From CAZMYM01 sp964620325 (GTDB lineage: Bacteria > Bipolaricaulota > Bipolaricaulia > UBA7950 > UBA9294): a stretch of DNA of 60,440 bases. The DNA is taken from NCBI GenBank assembly GCA_964620325.1, contig CAZUIM010000015.1, positions 1-60,440 on the forward strand, given 5' to 3'. Shown in pieces: positions 25,122-33,842 of this stretch (position 1 is the first letter of the stretch; every line of letters begins with the position of its first letter). The translations under genes and the position numbers were made by a program. The notes under the pieces were generated by a model, which did no database searches, was not told the DNA's origin, and was given only the letters and a program-made list of their open reading frames with translations.

Positions 25122-27995
25122 GTGCCCGGACTTGAGATTCACCTCTTCGGTTACCCGCGCCTGGAGTCCGACGGCGCCGACATCCCGATCCGCCGACGGA
25201 AGGCGCTCGCGTTGGTCGCGTACCTCGCGACCACCGAGACCGGGCACAGCCGCGACGCCCTCGCCACGCTCCTCTGGCCCGAGCACGACGCCTCTCGCGC
25301 CTACGCGTTGCTGCGCAATGCCCTCTGGATCCTCAACCGAACGCCGCTGTCCGATTGGCTCGTCGCCACACGACACACGATCGGATTCCGCAAGGGCGCC
25401 GGGCTCGAAGTCGACGTCGTTTCGTTTCGATCCGCCCTCTCGGACGCCCTCGCGCACGATGCCCCCGATTCGGTCGAACGCCTCGCGGCCGCAGAGAGAA
25501 TCTATCGGTCCAATTTTCTCGAAGGATTCGGCATCGACGACAGCGAGCCGTTCGACGACTGGCAATGCTCCGAATCCAACGCGCTGCGCCGGGAACTCGC
25601 GGCCTGTCTCGAACGCCTCGCGGCCATCCTCGAGTCTCGGGGCCGGGTCGACGACGCGATCGGGTTCGTCCGCCGCTGGCTCGAGATCGAGCCGCTCGAC
25701 GAATCCGTCCATCGCCGACTGATGGAGCTTCTCGCACGTTCGGGAAGGCGGGCGGCGGCGATCGCGCAGTTCGAGGCGTGCTCTGCGGTTCTCGCCCGAG
25801 AGCTTGGCCTGTCTCCGAGTTCGGAGACCGCCCGACTCGTCGACCGAATCCGCAACGTGAAGATCGAACCGGCGTTCCACGCTGAGCCGCTATCGTCGAT
25901 CCCGGTTCGATTGCCGTCGTACGGGACACCGATGGTCGACCGGACGGGGGAGGCCGCCAGCGTCGTCGAGCTGCTTCGCGATTCTGGCTGCCGCCTGCTC
26001 ACGATCACCGGCCCCGGCGGCTGCGGGAAGACGCGCCTCGCCGTCACCGCCGCGTCGCAGGCAGCGAACGCCTTCTCGGATGGCGTGATCTTCGTCCCCC
26101 TCGCATCGGTCGGCTCGTCGAGCCACGTGCCGTTCGAGATCGCCGATGCCATCGGATCCTCCACCCTCAGAGAACAGGTCGCGGACGCATCTTCCGGTTC
26201 GGCGTCTCGGAGCGTCTTCGACCACCTCGTCGATCGATTGGAGGACCATCGGATCCTTCTGATCCTCGACAACATGGAGCACCTTCTCGCCGATCTCCGA
26301 TGGCTCCCCGAGCTACTGCGCCGCGCGCCCGAGATCAAGATCCTCGTCACGTCGCGACACCAACTCGAGCTTCAAGACGAATGGGTCTTCGGTATCGAAG
26401 GCCTTCCTTTCCCCGACAGCGCGTCGGCGAGCGAGGATCTTGCCGACTTCGGCGCCGTCTCCCTCTTCCTCCAATCGGCACGCCGCGCCGACGCCGCCTT
26501 CACCCCGTCCGAGAGGGACTGGACGGCGATCTCACAGATCGTCCGGCTCCTGGAAGGGATGCCTCTCGGCATCGAACTCGCCGCATCGTGGATCCGGGTC
26601 ATGAGTTCCGACACCATCGCGAGCGAGATCGAGAAGAATCTCGGGTTCCTCGCGGCGAAACGGCGCGACGTACCGAAGCGTCATCAAAGCCTTCGTGCCG
26701 CCTTCAATCAATCGTGGCGCCTCCTCGGCGGGGAGGCTCGGGACGCGTTCCGAAGGGCTTCCGTCTTCCGCGGAGGGTTCACGGCCGAGGCGGTCGAGGC
26801 GGTCGCCGGGGCCTCTCTTCCCGTCTTGTCCTCCCTCGTCACCCGCTCCCTCCTCCGCCGGACGTCGGACGATCGGTACGAGATGCTCGAGGTCCTGCGC
26901 CAGTACGCGGCCGAGCGATTCCGAACCATGCCCGACGAAGCGAACGGTGTGCGCGATGCGCACGCCGCCTACTACCTAGACGTCCTCGCCGAGCACGAGG
27001 ATGCGCTGAGGCGATCGGGGCAGCGCGCGGCGGCCGACCGCCTCACGGCGGACAAGGACAACATTCGCGCTGCGTGGCATCGGGCAATCGAGTGTCACCG
27101 GCCGGATCCGATCGCGCGCGGGGCGACGGGGCTCTTCCTCCTCCTCGACATGAGAAACCATTTCGAAGAGGGTGACGAGTTGTTCGCCGCCGCGGCGGAC
27201 GCCCTTCCTTCAGGAGAGACGAACGAGAGCCGCCTTCTCTACGGATTCCTCAGAGGCCTCGAGGCCTGGTTCGCTCACTTCTTCGAAACGCACCGGTCCG
27301 AGGCGCGGTTCGGTGAAAGCCTGGCGGTCCTCGAGCCCCTTGGGATCGGCTACGAGCTCGCCTTCGTCAGGCTGCTCTGGTCCTTTGCAGGATTCGGCGA
27401 TCCGGAGAACAGGCGCCGCCGGCTGATCGAGAGCCTCGCGTTCTTCGAGAAGGCCGGGTTCGTCTGGGAGGCGGCCGAAGCGTGCGAGGCGCTCGCGTGG
27501 GTCCTGCACAAGACGGATCCCGTCGGAGCGATCGAGCACGCGAGGCGCAGCGTCGCGATACACGAGGAGCTCGGGGATCCCTGGGGGATCGCGTTGGCCC
27601 GATTCACACTGGGCGAGCTATACAACACGAGCGGCGACTCTGAGGAGGCTCGATCCGAACTGGAGAAGAGCCTCGCCCTCCGACGGGAGTCCGGGCTCGA
27701 TCCGACCGGCGCGCTCCAGTGCGTGATCGCACTCGGCCGCGTCGCCGAGAGAAGCGAGGATTGGCGCGAAGCGACCTCACGGTACACGGAGGCCCTCACG
27801 CTCGCTGAAGACCGGGCCGTGAGCCGACTCCTCCCCGGGATCCACGAGTCGCTCGCCACGGCGCTCGCCCGCGCAAATCGTCAGGAGGCGGCCGCGGAGC
27901 ACGCCCGGACTGCACTCCGTCTCTACCACGATTCGGGTGAAATCGAGGGCGTCGAGCGGTGCGAATCGCTCATCGCGTCGCTCGGATGCATCTAG
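25122..27995 (+). CDS. AfsR/SARP-like transcriptional regulator with BTAD, NTPase and TPR domains
   Basis: This 957-residue multidomain regulator starts at GTG 25122 (VPGLEIHLFGYPRLE); the frame is open upstream without a ribosome site. Residues 1-90 form an OmpR-like winged helix (LALVAYLATTETGHSRDALATLLWPE), about 95-245 a bacterial transcriptional activation domain with its helical repeats (LEIEPLDESVHRRLMELLARSGRRAAAIAQFE). An STAND-type NTPase follows: Walker A GPGGCGKTRL near 296, Walker B LLILDNMEHLL near 377, and GMPLGIELAASWIR. From about 620 to the end TPR-like helices repeat. Such proteins integrate a signal through the TPR/NTPase part and activate nearby or distant operons. Its target is unknown. 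Confidence 0.9.
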   Translation: MPGLEIHLFGYPRLESDGADIPIRRRKALALVAYLATTETGHSRDALATLLWPEHDASRAYALLRNALWILNRTPLSDWLVATRHTIGFRKGAGLEVDVVSFRSALSDALAHDAPDSVERLAAAERIYRSNFLEGFGIDDSEPFDDWQCSESNALRRELAACLERLAAILESRGRVDDAIGFVRRWLEIEPLDESVHRRLMELLARSGRRAAAIAQFEACSAVLARELGLSPSSETARLVDRIRNVKIEPAFHAEPLSSIPVRLPSYGTPMVDRTGEAASVVELLRDSGCRLLTITGPGGCGKTRLAVTAASQAANAFSDGVIFVPLASVGSSSHVPFEIADAIGSSTLREQVADASSGSASRSVFDHLVDRLEDHRILLILDNMEHLLADLRWLPELLRRAPEIKILVTSRHQLELQDEWVFGIEGLPFPDSASASEDLADFGAVSLFLQSARRADAAFTPSERDWTAISQIVRLLEGMPLGIELAASWIRVMSSDTIASEIEKNLGFLAAKRRDVPKRHQSLRAAFNQSWRLLGGEARDAFRRASVFRGGFTAEAVEAVAGASLPVLSSLVTRSLLRRTSDDRYEMLEVLRQYAAERFRTMPDEANGVRDAHAAYYLDVLAEHEDALRRSGQRAAADRLTADKDNIRAAWHRAIECHRPDPIARGATGLFLLLDMRNHFEEGDELFAAAADALPSGETNESRLLYGFLRGLEAWFAHFFETHRSEARFGESLAVLEPLGIGYELAFVRLLWSFAGFGDPENRRRRLIESLAFFEKAGFVWEAAEACEALAWVLHKTDPVGAIEHARRSVAIHEELGDPWGIALARFTLGELYNTSGDSEEARSELEKSLALRRESGLDPTGALQCVIALGRVAERSEDWREATSRYTEALTLAEDRAVSRLLPGIHESLATALARANRQEAAAEHARTALRLYHDSGEIEGVERCESLIASLGCI

Positions 27996-28039
27996 GTTCG
28001 TGCCAACTCGGACGACTCGAAACACCCGGAGCGGCGCCC

Positions 28040-28071
28040 TACAATTCCGTCACACATTGAGGAACAAGGAG
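28040..28071 (+). promoter_or_regulatory. -10 element and ribosome binding site of the saccharopine dehydrogenase-like gene
   Basis: TACAAT (28040-28045) would start transcription about 28 bases before the coding region. AAGGAG (28066-28071) stands six bases before the ATG at 28078 and decides that start, since the frame is open upstream. Confidence 0.45.
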
Positions 28072-28077
28072 CTGCGA

Positions 28078-29223
28078 ATGAGGATCATCGTACTCGGAAC
28101 AGGGCGGGTCGGGGCAGCGATCGCGCGCGACCTCGCCGCGGAGTCGGACAACGAGGTTCGCCTGATCGACCGCGATGCCACCCGGCTCGCGACGGTCGAA
28201 GAGCGCTGGGGAATCCCCGGGGAGCGCGCCGACTTCTCCCTCCCCTCGACGGTCGCCCGCGCCGTCGCCGACGCCGACCTGGTCGTCAGCGCCGTCCCCG
28301 GTTTCCTCGGTCACCGCACGCTCCAGTCGGTCATCGAAGCCGGGAAGCACGTCGTCGACATCGCGTTCTTCCCCGAGGACCCGTACTCACTCGACGATCT
28401 GGCCCAGTCTCGCGGGGTGACGGCGATCGTCGACTGCGGCGTCGCGCCCGGACTGAGCAACCTCCTCGTCGGCCACGCCGTCCGCCGGCTCGACGCCGTC
28501 GACCGTGTCGCCATCTACGTCGGCGGTCTCCCCGCCGACCCAAAGCCCCCGTACGAGTACCGCGCCGTCTTTTCGCCGATCGACGTGATCGAGGAGTACA
28601 CGCGGCCGGCTCGCATCGTCACCGAGGGGAAGATCGAAACACTGCCCGCCCTGTCCGGCGTCGAGCCACTCGAGATGGAGGGATTGGGCCCCCTTGAGGG
28701 GTTCAACACCGACGGACTGCGGACCCTGATTCGGACGATCTCCAGTCCGGAGATGGTCGAGAAGACGCTTCGCTATCCCGGGCACGCGGAGAAGATCCGC
28801 CTCCTGCGCGACACCGGCCTCTTCTCGACCGAGCCGATCGAGATCGATGGAGCCGAGGTCCGTCCGATCGACCTGACGACGACCCTTCTCTTTCCGCTCT
28901 GGCAACTGCAGCCGGGGGAAGAGGACCTGACGGTCTTGCGCGTGCTGGTCGACGGTCACGAGGGGGGACGCCGGACTCGATACGCGTACGACCTCGTCGA
29001 CCGCTACGATCGCCCGACCGAAACGACGTCGATGGCTCGCACGACCGGATACACCGCCGCGATGGCGGCAAGACTCCTCGGCGCCGGACGGGTTCAGCGA
29101 ACCGGGATCGTCGCCCCCGAGGACCTCGCGGACGATCCGACATCGGTCGCGTTCATTCTCTCGGGTCTTCGGGAGCGCGGGATCCATGTACGCGAATCGA
29201 AGACGCATCCTGCCGCAGAGTGA
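28078..29223 (+). CDS. Saccharopine dehydrogenase-like NAD(P)-dependent enzyme
   Basis: The 381-residue protein begins with a Rossmann motif IVLGTGRVGAAIARDLA, then SAVPGF, VVDIAFFPEDP and TAIVDCGVAPGLSNLL, which are the pattern of lysine 6-dehydrogenase, saccharopine reductase and carboxynorspermidine synthase relatives. The C-terminal half holds the substrate domain (MEGLGPLEGFNTDGLRTL, TLRYPGHAEKIRLLRDTGLF). It could act on lysine or a polyamine precursor. A LysA-like decarboxylase lies 12 kb away at 15380; the pair would fit carboxyspermidine metabolism but they are not linked. It ends where the pseudogene region begins. Confidence 0.88.
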   Translation: MRIIVLGTGRVGAAIARDLAAESDNEVRLIDRDATRLATVEERWGIPGERADFSLPSTVARAVADADLVVSAVPGFLGHRTLQSVIEAGKHVVDIAFFPEDPYSLDDLAQSRGVTAIVDCGVAPGLSNLLVGHAVRRLDAVDRVAIYVGGLPADPKPPYEYRAVFSPIDVIEEYTRPARIVTEGKIETLPALSGVEPLEMEGLGPLEGFNTDGLRTLIRTISSPEMVEKTLRYPGHAEKIRLLRDTGLFSTEPIEIDGAEVRPIDLTTTLLFPLWQLQPGEEDLTVLRVLVDGHEGGRRTRYAYDLVDRYDRPTETTSMARTTGYTAAMAARLLGAGRVQRTGIVAPEDLADDPTSVAFILSGLRERGIHVRESKTHPAAE

Positions 29224-29231
29224 AGTCGCCT

Positions 29232-29472
29232 CGCCACGGCGAACTCGACGCGTCGTTGCGATCCGGTCGCCTTCTCCTCGACCGAAAGACGGGAGCTCTC
29301 CCGCTCGCGTGAGAACTCCATCGCATCGAACCGTTTGACGTGCACTTTCTCGGTGTGCGACGGGAGAAGCGCGATGTTCCAGCCCTGAGTCTCCAGGTCG
29401 TTCCGAAGCTCGGCGAATAGCGCCTGGTCTTCCTTCCGCTCCTCCCTCAGGATGACGCGGTTTCCCTCAAGC
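29232..29472 (-). pseudogene. GNAT acetyltransferase N-terminal fragment
   Basis: The minus-strand frame reads EGNRVILREERKEDQALFAE, LRNDLETQGWNIALLPSH, KRFDAMEFSRERESSRLSVEEKATG, which is the first half of a RimJ/RimL-type N-acetyltransferase. The acetyl-CoA binding half is absent, and the frame runs out into the end of the neighbouring gene. It follows the C-terminal piece of another GNAT copy by about 14 bases on the same strand. Confidence 0.6.
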
Positions 29473-29486
29473 GCCGCGGCTCGCGC

Positions 29487-29757
29487 CTACGCCCTGCCCC
29501 CTTCGGGTCTGAGGACGTCAACCGTCAGATCCTCGACCCAACACCCGTCTCTGAGCCCCCCGCGGGATCCTGCCCGATTCGGTGAAGCCAAGCCTCCGCG
29601 CGAACGTCAGGCTCGCGTCGTTCCAGCTCGCACCCCAGTCGTTGACGCTGTGCTCCGGCGCCTCGCCGAAGAGATGCGCAAGGAGGCGGCATCCCACATC
29701 GGAGCCGATTCCTTGGCGCCAGTGCGCCGAAGAGACGACGACGAAGATGTCCGGGCA
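29487..29757 (-). pseudogene. GNAT acetyltransferase C-terminal fragment, frameshifted
   Basis: On the minus strand, CPDIFVVVSSAHWRQGIGSD, GCRLLAHLFGEAPEHSVNDW and ASLTFARRLGFTESGRIPRG give the acetyl-CoA binding motif (RQGIGS) and the C-terminal strands of a GNAT enzyme. After one frameshift WVEDLTVDVLRPEGGRA ends at a TAG (29487-29489), matching the normal family end. The 5' half is missing: the fragment starts at the point where the plus-strand GNAT repeat copy begins. Confidence 0.6.
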
Positions 29758-29760
29758 AGG

Positions 29761-30000
29761 CGCGTCGCACTCATCGACGAACTCGACGTCCGTGTTCTCA
29801 CCGCGGCCGAGGACTCGCGACGGCGCTCCTCCTGAATGCGTTCGGCGAGTTCTACCGCCGTGGTAAGACGATCGTCGAACTCGGTGTCGACGCCGAGTCG
29901 CTCACCGGAGCGACTCGGCTCTACGAGAAGGCCGGCATGAAGCTCGTCCGACGGACCAGCCTCTGCCAACTCGGGCTTCGCTCGGGGGGACATCGCGACA
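29761..30000 (+). repeat. Direct repeat copy A (GNAT fragment, 240 bp)
   Basis: This 240-bp stretch is repeated at 32181-32420, with eight mismatches by my count. It encodes the C-terminal half of a GNAT acetyltransferase on the plus strand: VALIDELDVR, then after a frameshift SHRGRGLATALLLNAFGEFY, VELGVDAESLTGATRLYEKAG. The motif RGRGLATA is the acetyl-CoA binding loop. The one-base deletion that breaks the frame is the same in both copies. The 5' half of the gene is missing here. Confidence 0.85.
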
Positions 30001-30091
30001 CGAGGCTAGTCGGCCTCCCTGGCTCCGCACACGAGCCCGCTTGTCGCTTCGCTCCGCAGAGAATCCCTGCCTATCCAGCCTTGACGGCCCC

Positions 30092-31114
30092 TCACCTAGG
30101 AGATCCGTCGAGGTCCCAGAGGCCGACGACGCAACGGAACACGCCGCAGTAGGAGACGGCCACCACGCGATCATCAGGGCTGAACTGCGCGGCGAGAATC
30201 CGCGCCCGCTCCTTAGGATCGGGCACGTCGCTCTCGCTCAGAGGGCCCAGCAACTCCCAAACGTCAAGGATCGCAGTCTGCTCACTTGTCGACACATCCC
30301 AGATTCGAACCGTGTCGTCATGTGAACTCGTCACGAGGCGCGTACCGTCCGAGCTGAATGATACCCACGTGATCGGGCCCCCATGCTGGACCCGAGCCAC
30401 GACCTCCTGCGTTTCGACGTTCCACAGGCACACCGTCGAGTCTCCTGACCCCGAGGCGATGTATCCGCCCGACGGATCGAATTCGACCGCACTCACTTCG
30501 GCTGTGTGTCCGGCAAGCGTTGCCGTCAGACTCCCCGTCGCCACGTCCCACTGACGAATCACGCCGTCCTCTACTCCCGCCGCAAGCGTTGAACCGTCCG
30601 GACTGAACGCCATCGCGATGACCCATCCGCTTCCTGCATCCAGAACCCGAATCATGTCGCCGGAGACACCATCGCGAAGCTCAATTGAGCTTCCGGAGAG
30701 AACCGCCAGAAGGCCACCGGTCGGACTGAACGCAACTCGTCGATACGGCCAGAGGCGAGTCTCTATCGTCAGAACCTCTTCCCCGGTTTCAACGTCCCAC
30801 ACCTTGACCAAATCCCCCGAGAGCGGAGCAGCGAGCATTCGCCCATCGGGCGAGAAGCTCGGCACGCCGAACTCCATCTGCTGGTCGGAACTCATGACTC
30901 GAACCGGTTCTTCGTAGGTCCCAGTCTCGAACAGACTGATCGCGCCCCGGAAGACGGTTGCGATGAAGCGGCCGTCGCCGCTATAGGTGGCAAAGGCGCC
31001 GTCCGCCAGAAGCTCGAAGGACTCAATCGCTGCTTGGCCGGTCACGATGAACGAGAATGTCGCTCCAACGACGAGCACGGTCCACAGAATGCGAAGAGCT
31101 TCACTCCGTTTCAT
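30092..31114 (-). CDS. Exported WD40-repeat protein
   Basis: The ATG at 31114 follows GGAGGAGTGATAGCA, so I start there although the frame is open upstream. The 340-residue protein has a signal peptide (MKRSEALRILWTVLVVGATF, cleavage near TGQA) and then about seven WD40-like blades: FSPDGRMLAAPLSGDLVKVWDVETGEE, FSPDGSTLAAGVEDGVIRQWDVATG, FDPSGGYIASGSGDSTVCLWNVET, FSSDGTRLVTSSHDDTVRIWDVST, FSPDDRVVAVSY..VGLWDLDG. A closed seven-blade propeller outside the cytoplasm is expected, serving protein interaction. It is cotranslated after the Cys-rich gene just upstream (5 bp gap). Both lie inside the pair of GNAT direct repeats. Confidence 0.88.
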   Translation of the reverse strand: MKRSEALRILWTVLVVGATFSFIVTGQAAIESFELLADGAFATYSGDGRFIATVFRGAISLFETGTYEEPVRVMSSDQQMEFGVPSFSPDGRMLAAPLSGDLVKVWDVETGEEVLTIETRLWPYRRVAFSPTGGLLAVLSGSSIELRDGVSGDMIRVLDAGSGWVIAMAFSPDGSTLAAGVEDGVIRQWDVATGSLTATLAGHTAEVSAVEFDPSGGYIASGSGDSTVCLWNVETQEVVARVQHGGPITWVSFSSDGTRLVTSSHDDTVRIWDVSTSEQTAILDVWELLGPLSESDVPDPKERARILAAQFSPDDRVVAVSYCGVFRCVVGLWDLDGSPR

Positions 31115-31119
31115 TGCTA

Positions 31120-31437
31120 TCACTCCTCCACGACGCCGCCGAAGTAGTCGGCGAATTTCGGATACGGACCGTTGCATGGGTAGTAGAAGAAGCAGTCCTC
31201 GTACGTAAAGCAATCGGTGCAGGGACCTCCCGGATACTGCACGTCGCAATACCTCCGGAGACAACACACCCAGTCCGGCGGATCCTCGCACCAGCACTTC
31301 AGCGTCACAGTGAACGGACACGGAGCTCGCGTCTGCTCGCTCTCCTCAGAACAGACTGAGCACTCCCCCGCCGCCACGAAAAGAGGGATGAACATGAGAA
31401 CTGCGACAAGCCCGAAGCCGATGAGTCTTTTCTTCAC
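31120..31437 (-). CDS. Small secreted cysteine-rich protein
   Basis: A GTG at 31437, correctly spaced after GGAGGTGAG, starts a 105-residue protein with a strong signal peptide (MKKRLIGFGLVAVLMFIPLF, cleavage near AAG). The mature part has twelve cysteines, including CSVC, CWC, CC and CTDC, with many aromatic residues and prolines, so several disulfides outside the cytoplasm are likely. I recognise no family. It is followed within 5 bp by the WD40 gene, whose ribosome site overlaps the end of this gene, so the two are probably coexpressed and may work together. Confidence 0.75.
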   Translation of the reverse strand: MKKRLIGFGLVAVLMFIPLFVAAGECSVCSEESEQTRAPCPFTVTLKCWCEDPPDWVCCLRRYCDVQYPGGPCTDCFTYEDCFFYYPCNGPYPKFADYFGGVVEE

Positions 31438-31599
31438 GCTTCTCACCTCCCGCTATAATTGCGTAGTCTAGCGTCTCGTTTCTCACCTGTCAAGACGGCG
31501 GATTGCCTCACCAAGAAAGTGCTCGAAACGGGATCGTTGCCTCACGTAAGAAAGGTACTCGAAGAGGGAGGTGAGGCTACGGTGTTCCTCGTCCGAGGA

Positions 31600-32035
31600 C
31601 GCTTCCTGGGGCGAGGAGGAGACACCGATGGGCCTGACGATGAGAGAGAAGCAAGCGATCACTCGGCAGATGGCGCAGAGCGCCTCGCCGTCCCAGGTGA
31701 TCCCTTTCGTGCCGCCGGTCCGGTCTGGCGTCGGCCAACTCGTGACGACCGCCCCTCGGTCGTCAGACCGTAGTCGCGCTTCTCGACGAAATCGTTGATC
31801 CAGAGAAGCTCGCCGTCGAACGTCATCCCCCGCATTTGTGGGCCCGGGTAGGACGACTGCTTCAGAATCGCGCCGGACTGCGGGTCGAGACGATACACGT
31901 CGCCCCACGGCGTCGATCTCCAAATCGCCTCTCCATCCCACGCGACGGTCCACGTCAGGCCGAGCCCGCCGCCGATCTTGTTCACGACTCGTCGCGTCTC
32001 GTCCGAATCCGGATACACGTACATGTAGCCGTCGA
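31600..32035 (-). pseudogene. Decayed beta-propeller gene fragment
   Basis: The minus strand carries blades of a secreted propeller: LDGYMYVYPDSDETRRVVNK, GLTWTVAWDGEAIWRSTPWG, VYRLDPQSGAILKQSSYPGP, MRGMTFDGELLWINDFVEKR, and in a second frame GITWDGEALCAICR. The 'W/FDGExLW' core repeats are clear, but at least one frameshift and the lack of both ends make it a remnant. It ends at about 32035 exactly where a plus-strand GNAT fragment starts. Confidence 0.55.
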
Positions 32036-32400
32036 GACGCCGTTCGAGGACGATCTCGCCGAGTGGCGGGCGTGGATCTACGAGGATGAAGACTTCGACA
32101 CCGACCTGTGGTGGCTTGCCCACGATGCAGATCGAATCGTCGGCTTCTGCCGGTGCTACCCAGTCGGTGAGGATCATCCGCGCGTCGCACTCATCGACGA
32201 ACTCGACGTCCGTGTTCTCACCGCGGCCGAGGACTCGCGACGGCGCTCCTCCTGAATGCGTTCGGCGAGTTCTACCGCCGTGGTAAGACGATCGTCGAAC
32301 TCGGTGTCGACGCCGAGTCGCTCACCAGAGCGACTCGGCTCTACGAGAAGGCCGGCAGGAAGCTCGTCCGACGGACCAACCTGTGCCAACTCGGGCGTCG
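32036..32400 (+). pseudogene. GNAT acetyltransferase pseudogene (longer copy)
   Basis: FEDDLAEWRAWIYEDEDFDT, DLWWLAHDADRIVGFCRCYP and VGEDHPRVALIDELDVR form the middle of a GNAT enzyme. A one-base deletion near 32208 moves the frame, after which SHRGRGLATALLLNAFGEFY and VELGVDAESLTRATRLYEKA complete the acetyl-CoA binding domain. The first part of the gene is missing. The 3' two-thirds is the repeat also found at 29761. Confidence 0.7.
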
Positions 32401-32420
32401 TTCGGGAGGACATGGCGACA
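32181..32420 (+). repeat. Direct repeat copy B (GNAT fragment, 240 bp)
   Basis: This is the second copy of the repeat at 29761-30000, offset by 2420 bp and in the same orientation. Eight differences were counted over 240 bp. The two copies flank the WD40 gene, the Cys-rich gene and the decayed propeller. Confidence 0.85.
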
Positions 32421-32535
32421 CGCGCACGCCCGTCGCATGGCGTGTAGACGTTCGAGAGACGAAGGGGAATCAGCGTCGGACAAGAGCCGTCCCGATCCGC
32501 TGGCTCGATCGAGGGCGGTCGGAGGGAGATGACCG

Positions 32536-33229
32536 ATGCAGGCACACGCGAAGAGCCTTCTCTGGGGGCTCTTCCTGGTTCTCATCTGCGCTCCGCTGGC
32601 AGTAGCGACTGAGGACGCGCCCCGGGTCCTGTTCGTCATGCCGAAGGCGAAGTGGATGCACATGCCGCGCTGGATGATCGGAGAGGAGCTTTTCGCTGTG
32701 ATCGACGAACTCGAAGCCCACGACGTGATCGTCGACTCCACCAGCCCCTGAAGCCCGCCTGTACGCGATTCCGACCGACAAATCGGAGACGGACATGCGG
32801 AAAACCGTCGTCGAGGTCACGTCCGATCAGATCGACCTCTCCCTCCAACGACATCGTCGCCATCGCGACGGGCACGTTCACCAGTATCTCACGGTTCTCG
32901 TGGCCCCCAACATCAGCCTTCTCCGCGAGGCCTACGCGCGGGGGATCACGCTCGCCGGACTCTCGCAAGGGGTTCTCGCGCTGAACGACGGCGGCTTGAT
33001 GGCCGGACGGACACTTGCACGCTGTCCGTGGGGTCACGGAATTGTCTGCTGCAGCAACTCGATTCCCGCATTCGAGGAGGCGGGGACGGAGTTCTCGAAC
33101 GCGTGTCTCGTGATCTCCGACGAGATCCCGAGCGAAGCGACAGTCATCACCGCAACGTACGACGGCATCCGAGCCTTCGCGAGCGGACTCCTGCTCGAGG
33201 AGCTCGGCCTGATCGAAGAAAGCCCCTGA
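32536..33229 (+). pseudogene. DJ-1/PfpI family gene, frameshifted, with signal peptide
   Basis: The first frame encodes a signal peptide (MQAHAKSLLWGLFLVLIC..PLAVA) and then APRVLFVMPKAKWMHMP and IGEELFAVIDELEAHDVIVDS, the first strands of a DJ-1/PfpI domain, and stops at 32749. NDIVAIATGTFTSISRFS continues it in a second frame (about 32845-32900), and LLREAYARGITLAGLSQGVLAL followed by ACLVISDEIPSEATVI, TYDGIRAFASGLLLEELGL in a third frame to 33229. The usual nucleophile position in AGLSQG carries Ser, not Cys. At least two frameshifts make this a pseudogene. Confidence 0.7.
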
Positions 33230-33499
33230 TAGATCGAGCTCGCTGAGCACGGAAGGCCCGCTGAGGTTTCGGCCAGATCTCACGGCCGGAAGTTGCGAGC
33301 GCGACAAATCCCGGCGGAGACGGACATTTCAGTCGGCGGAACCGGACCGCTCGCTCTTCCACGGCGCATCTACGACGCCGAAAGCGAATGCCGTGCCGAA
33401 TCGCGGATGGTGGGCCGCACCGCCTCTCCGATCTCGTTCCGCCGTTCGACGGAGCGCCTCCGTTCTCTTCGCCCGGGCGTCGTTCATCGCACGGGTTCG

Positions 33500-33630
33500 C
33501 TGCGATCTCTGCATCTCGTAGACGTTGATCCAGAAGGGCCAGTTGAGGCGCGGGCGATGAATGCGCCGTTCGTCAGGCGGCTCGTTTCCTCTCATCACGA
33601 AGCATCCAATCGGCACGAGCGCCGTCGCTG
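33500..33630 (-). pseudogene. Fragment of a formylglycine-generating-enzyme (SUMF1) domain
   Basis: The minus-strand frame reads ALVPIGCFVMRGNEPPDERR and IHRPRLNWPFWINVYEM, which matches the opening 'F(V/I)PxGxFxMGs..DExPxHxVxLxxFxIxxYEVT' of FGE-sulfatase domains. The rest of the domain is lost. The remainder of 33230-33842 shows no gene. Confidence 0.45.
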
Positions 33631-33842
33631 GATCGCTTCGAAGGCCTCGCAATCGCGCCCGAATCGATGACCCTTCGAGCACGCCAATCCCAAGCCGGCT
33701 CGCAGGTGCCGTATCGGGTTCCCGTTCCCCCACCGTCGTGCAACATCACGGCACCAGTTCGCGCCGCGTGATCGACATCGGCTCCTTGCGGACCGGCCGG
33801 GCAGCGTAGAATGGAACAACCGAAGCGAGGTGAACAACGCAA

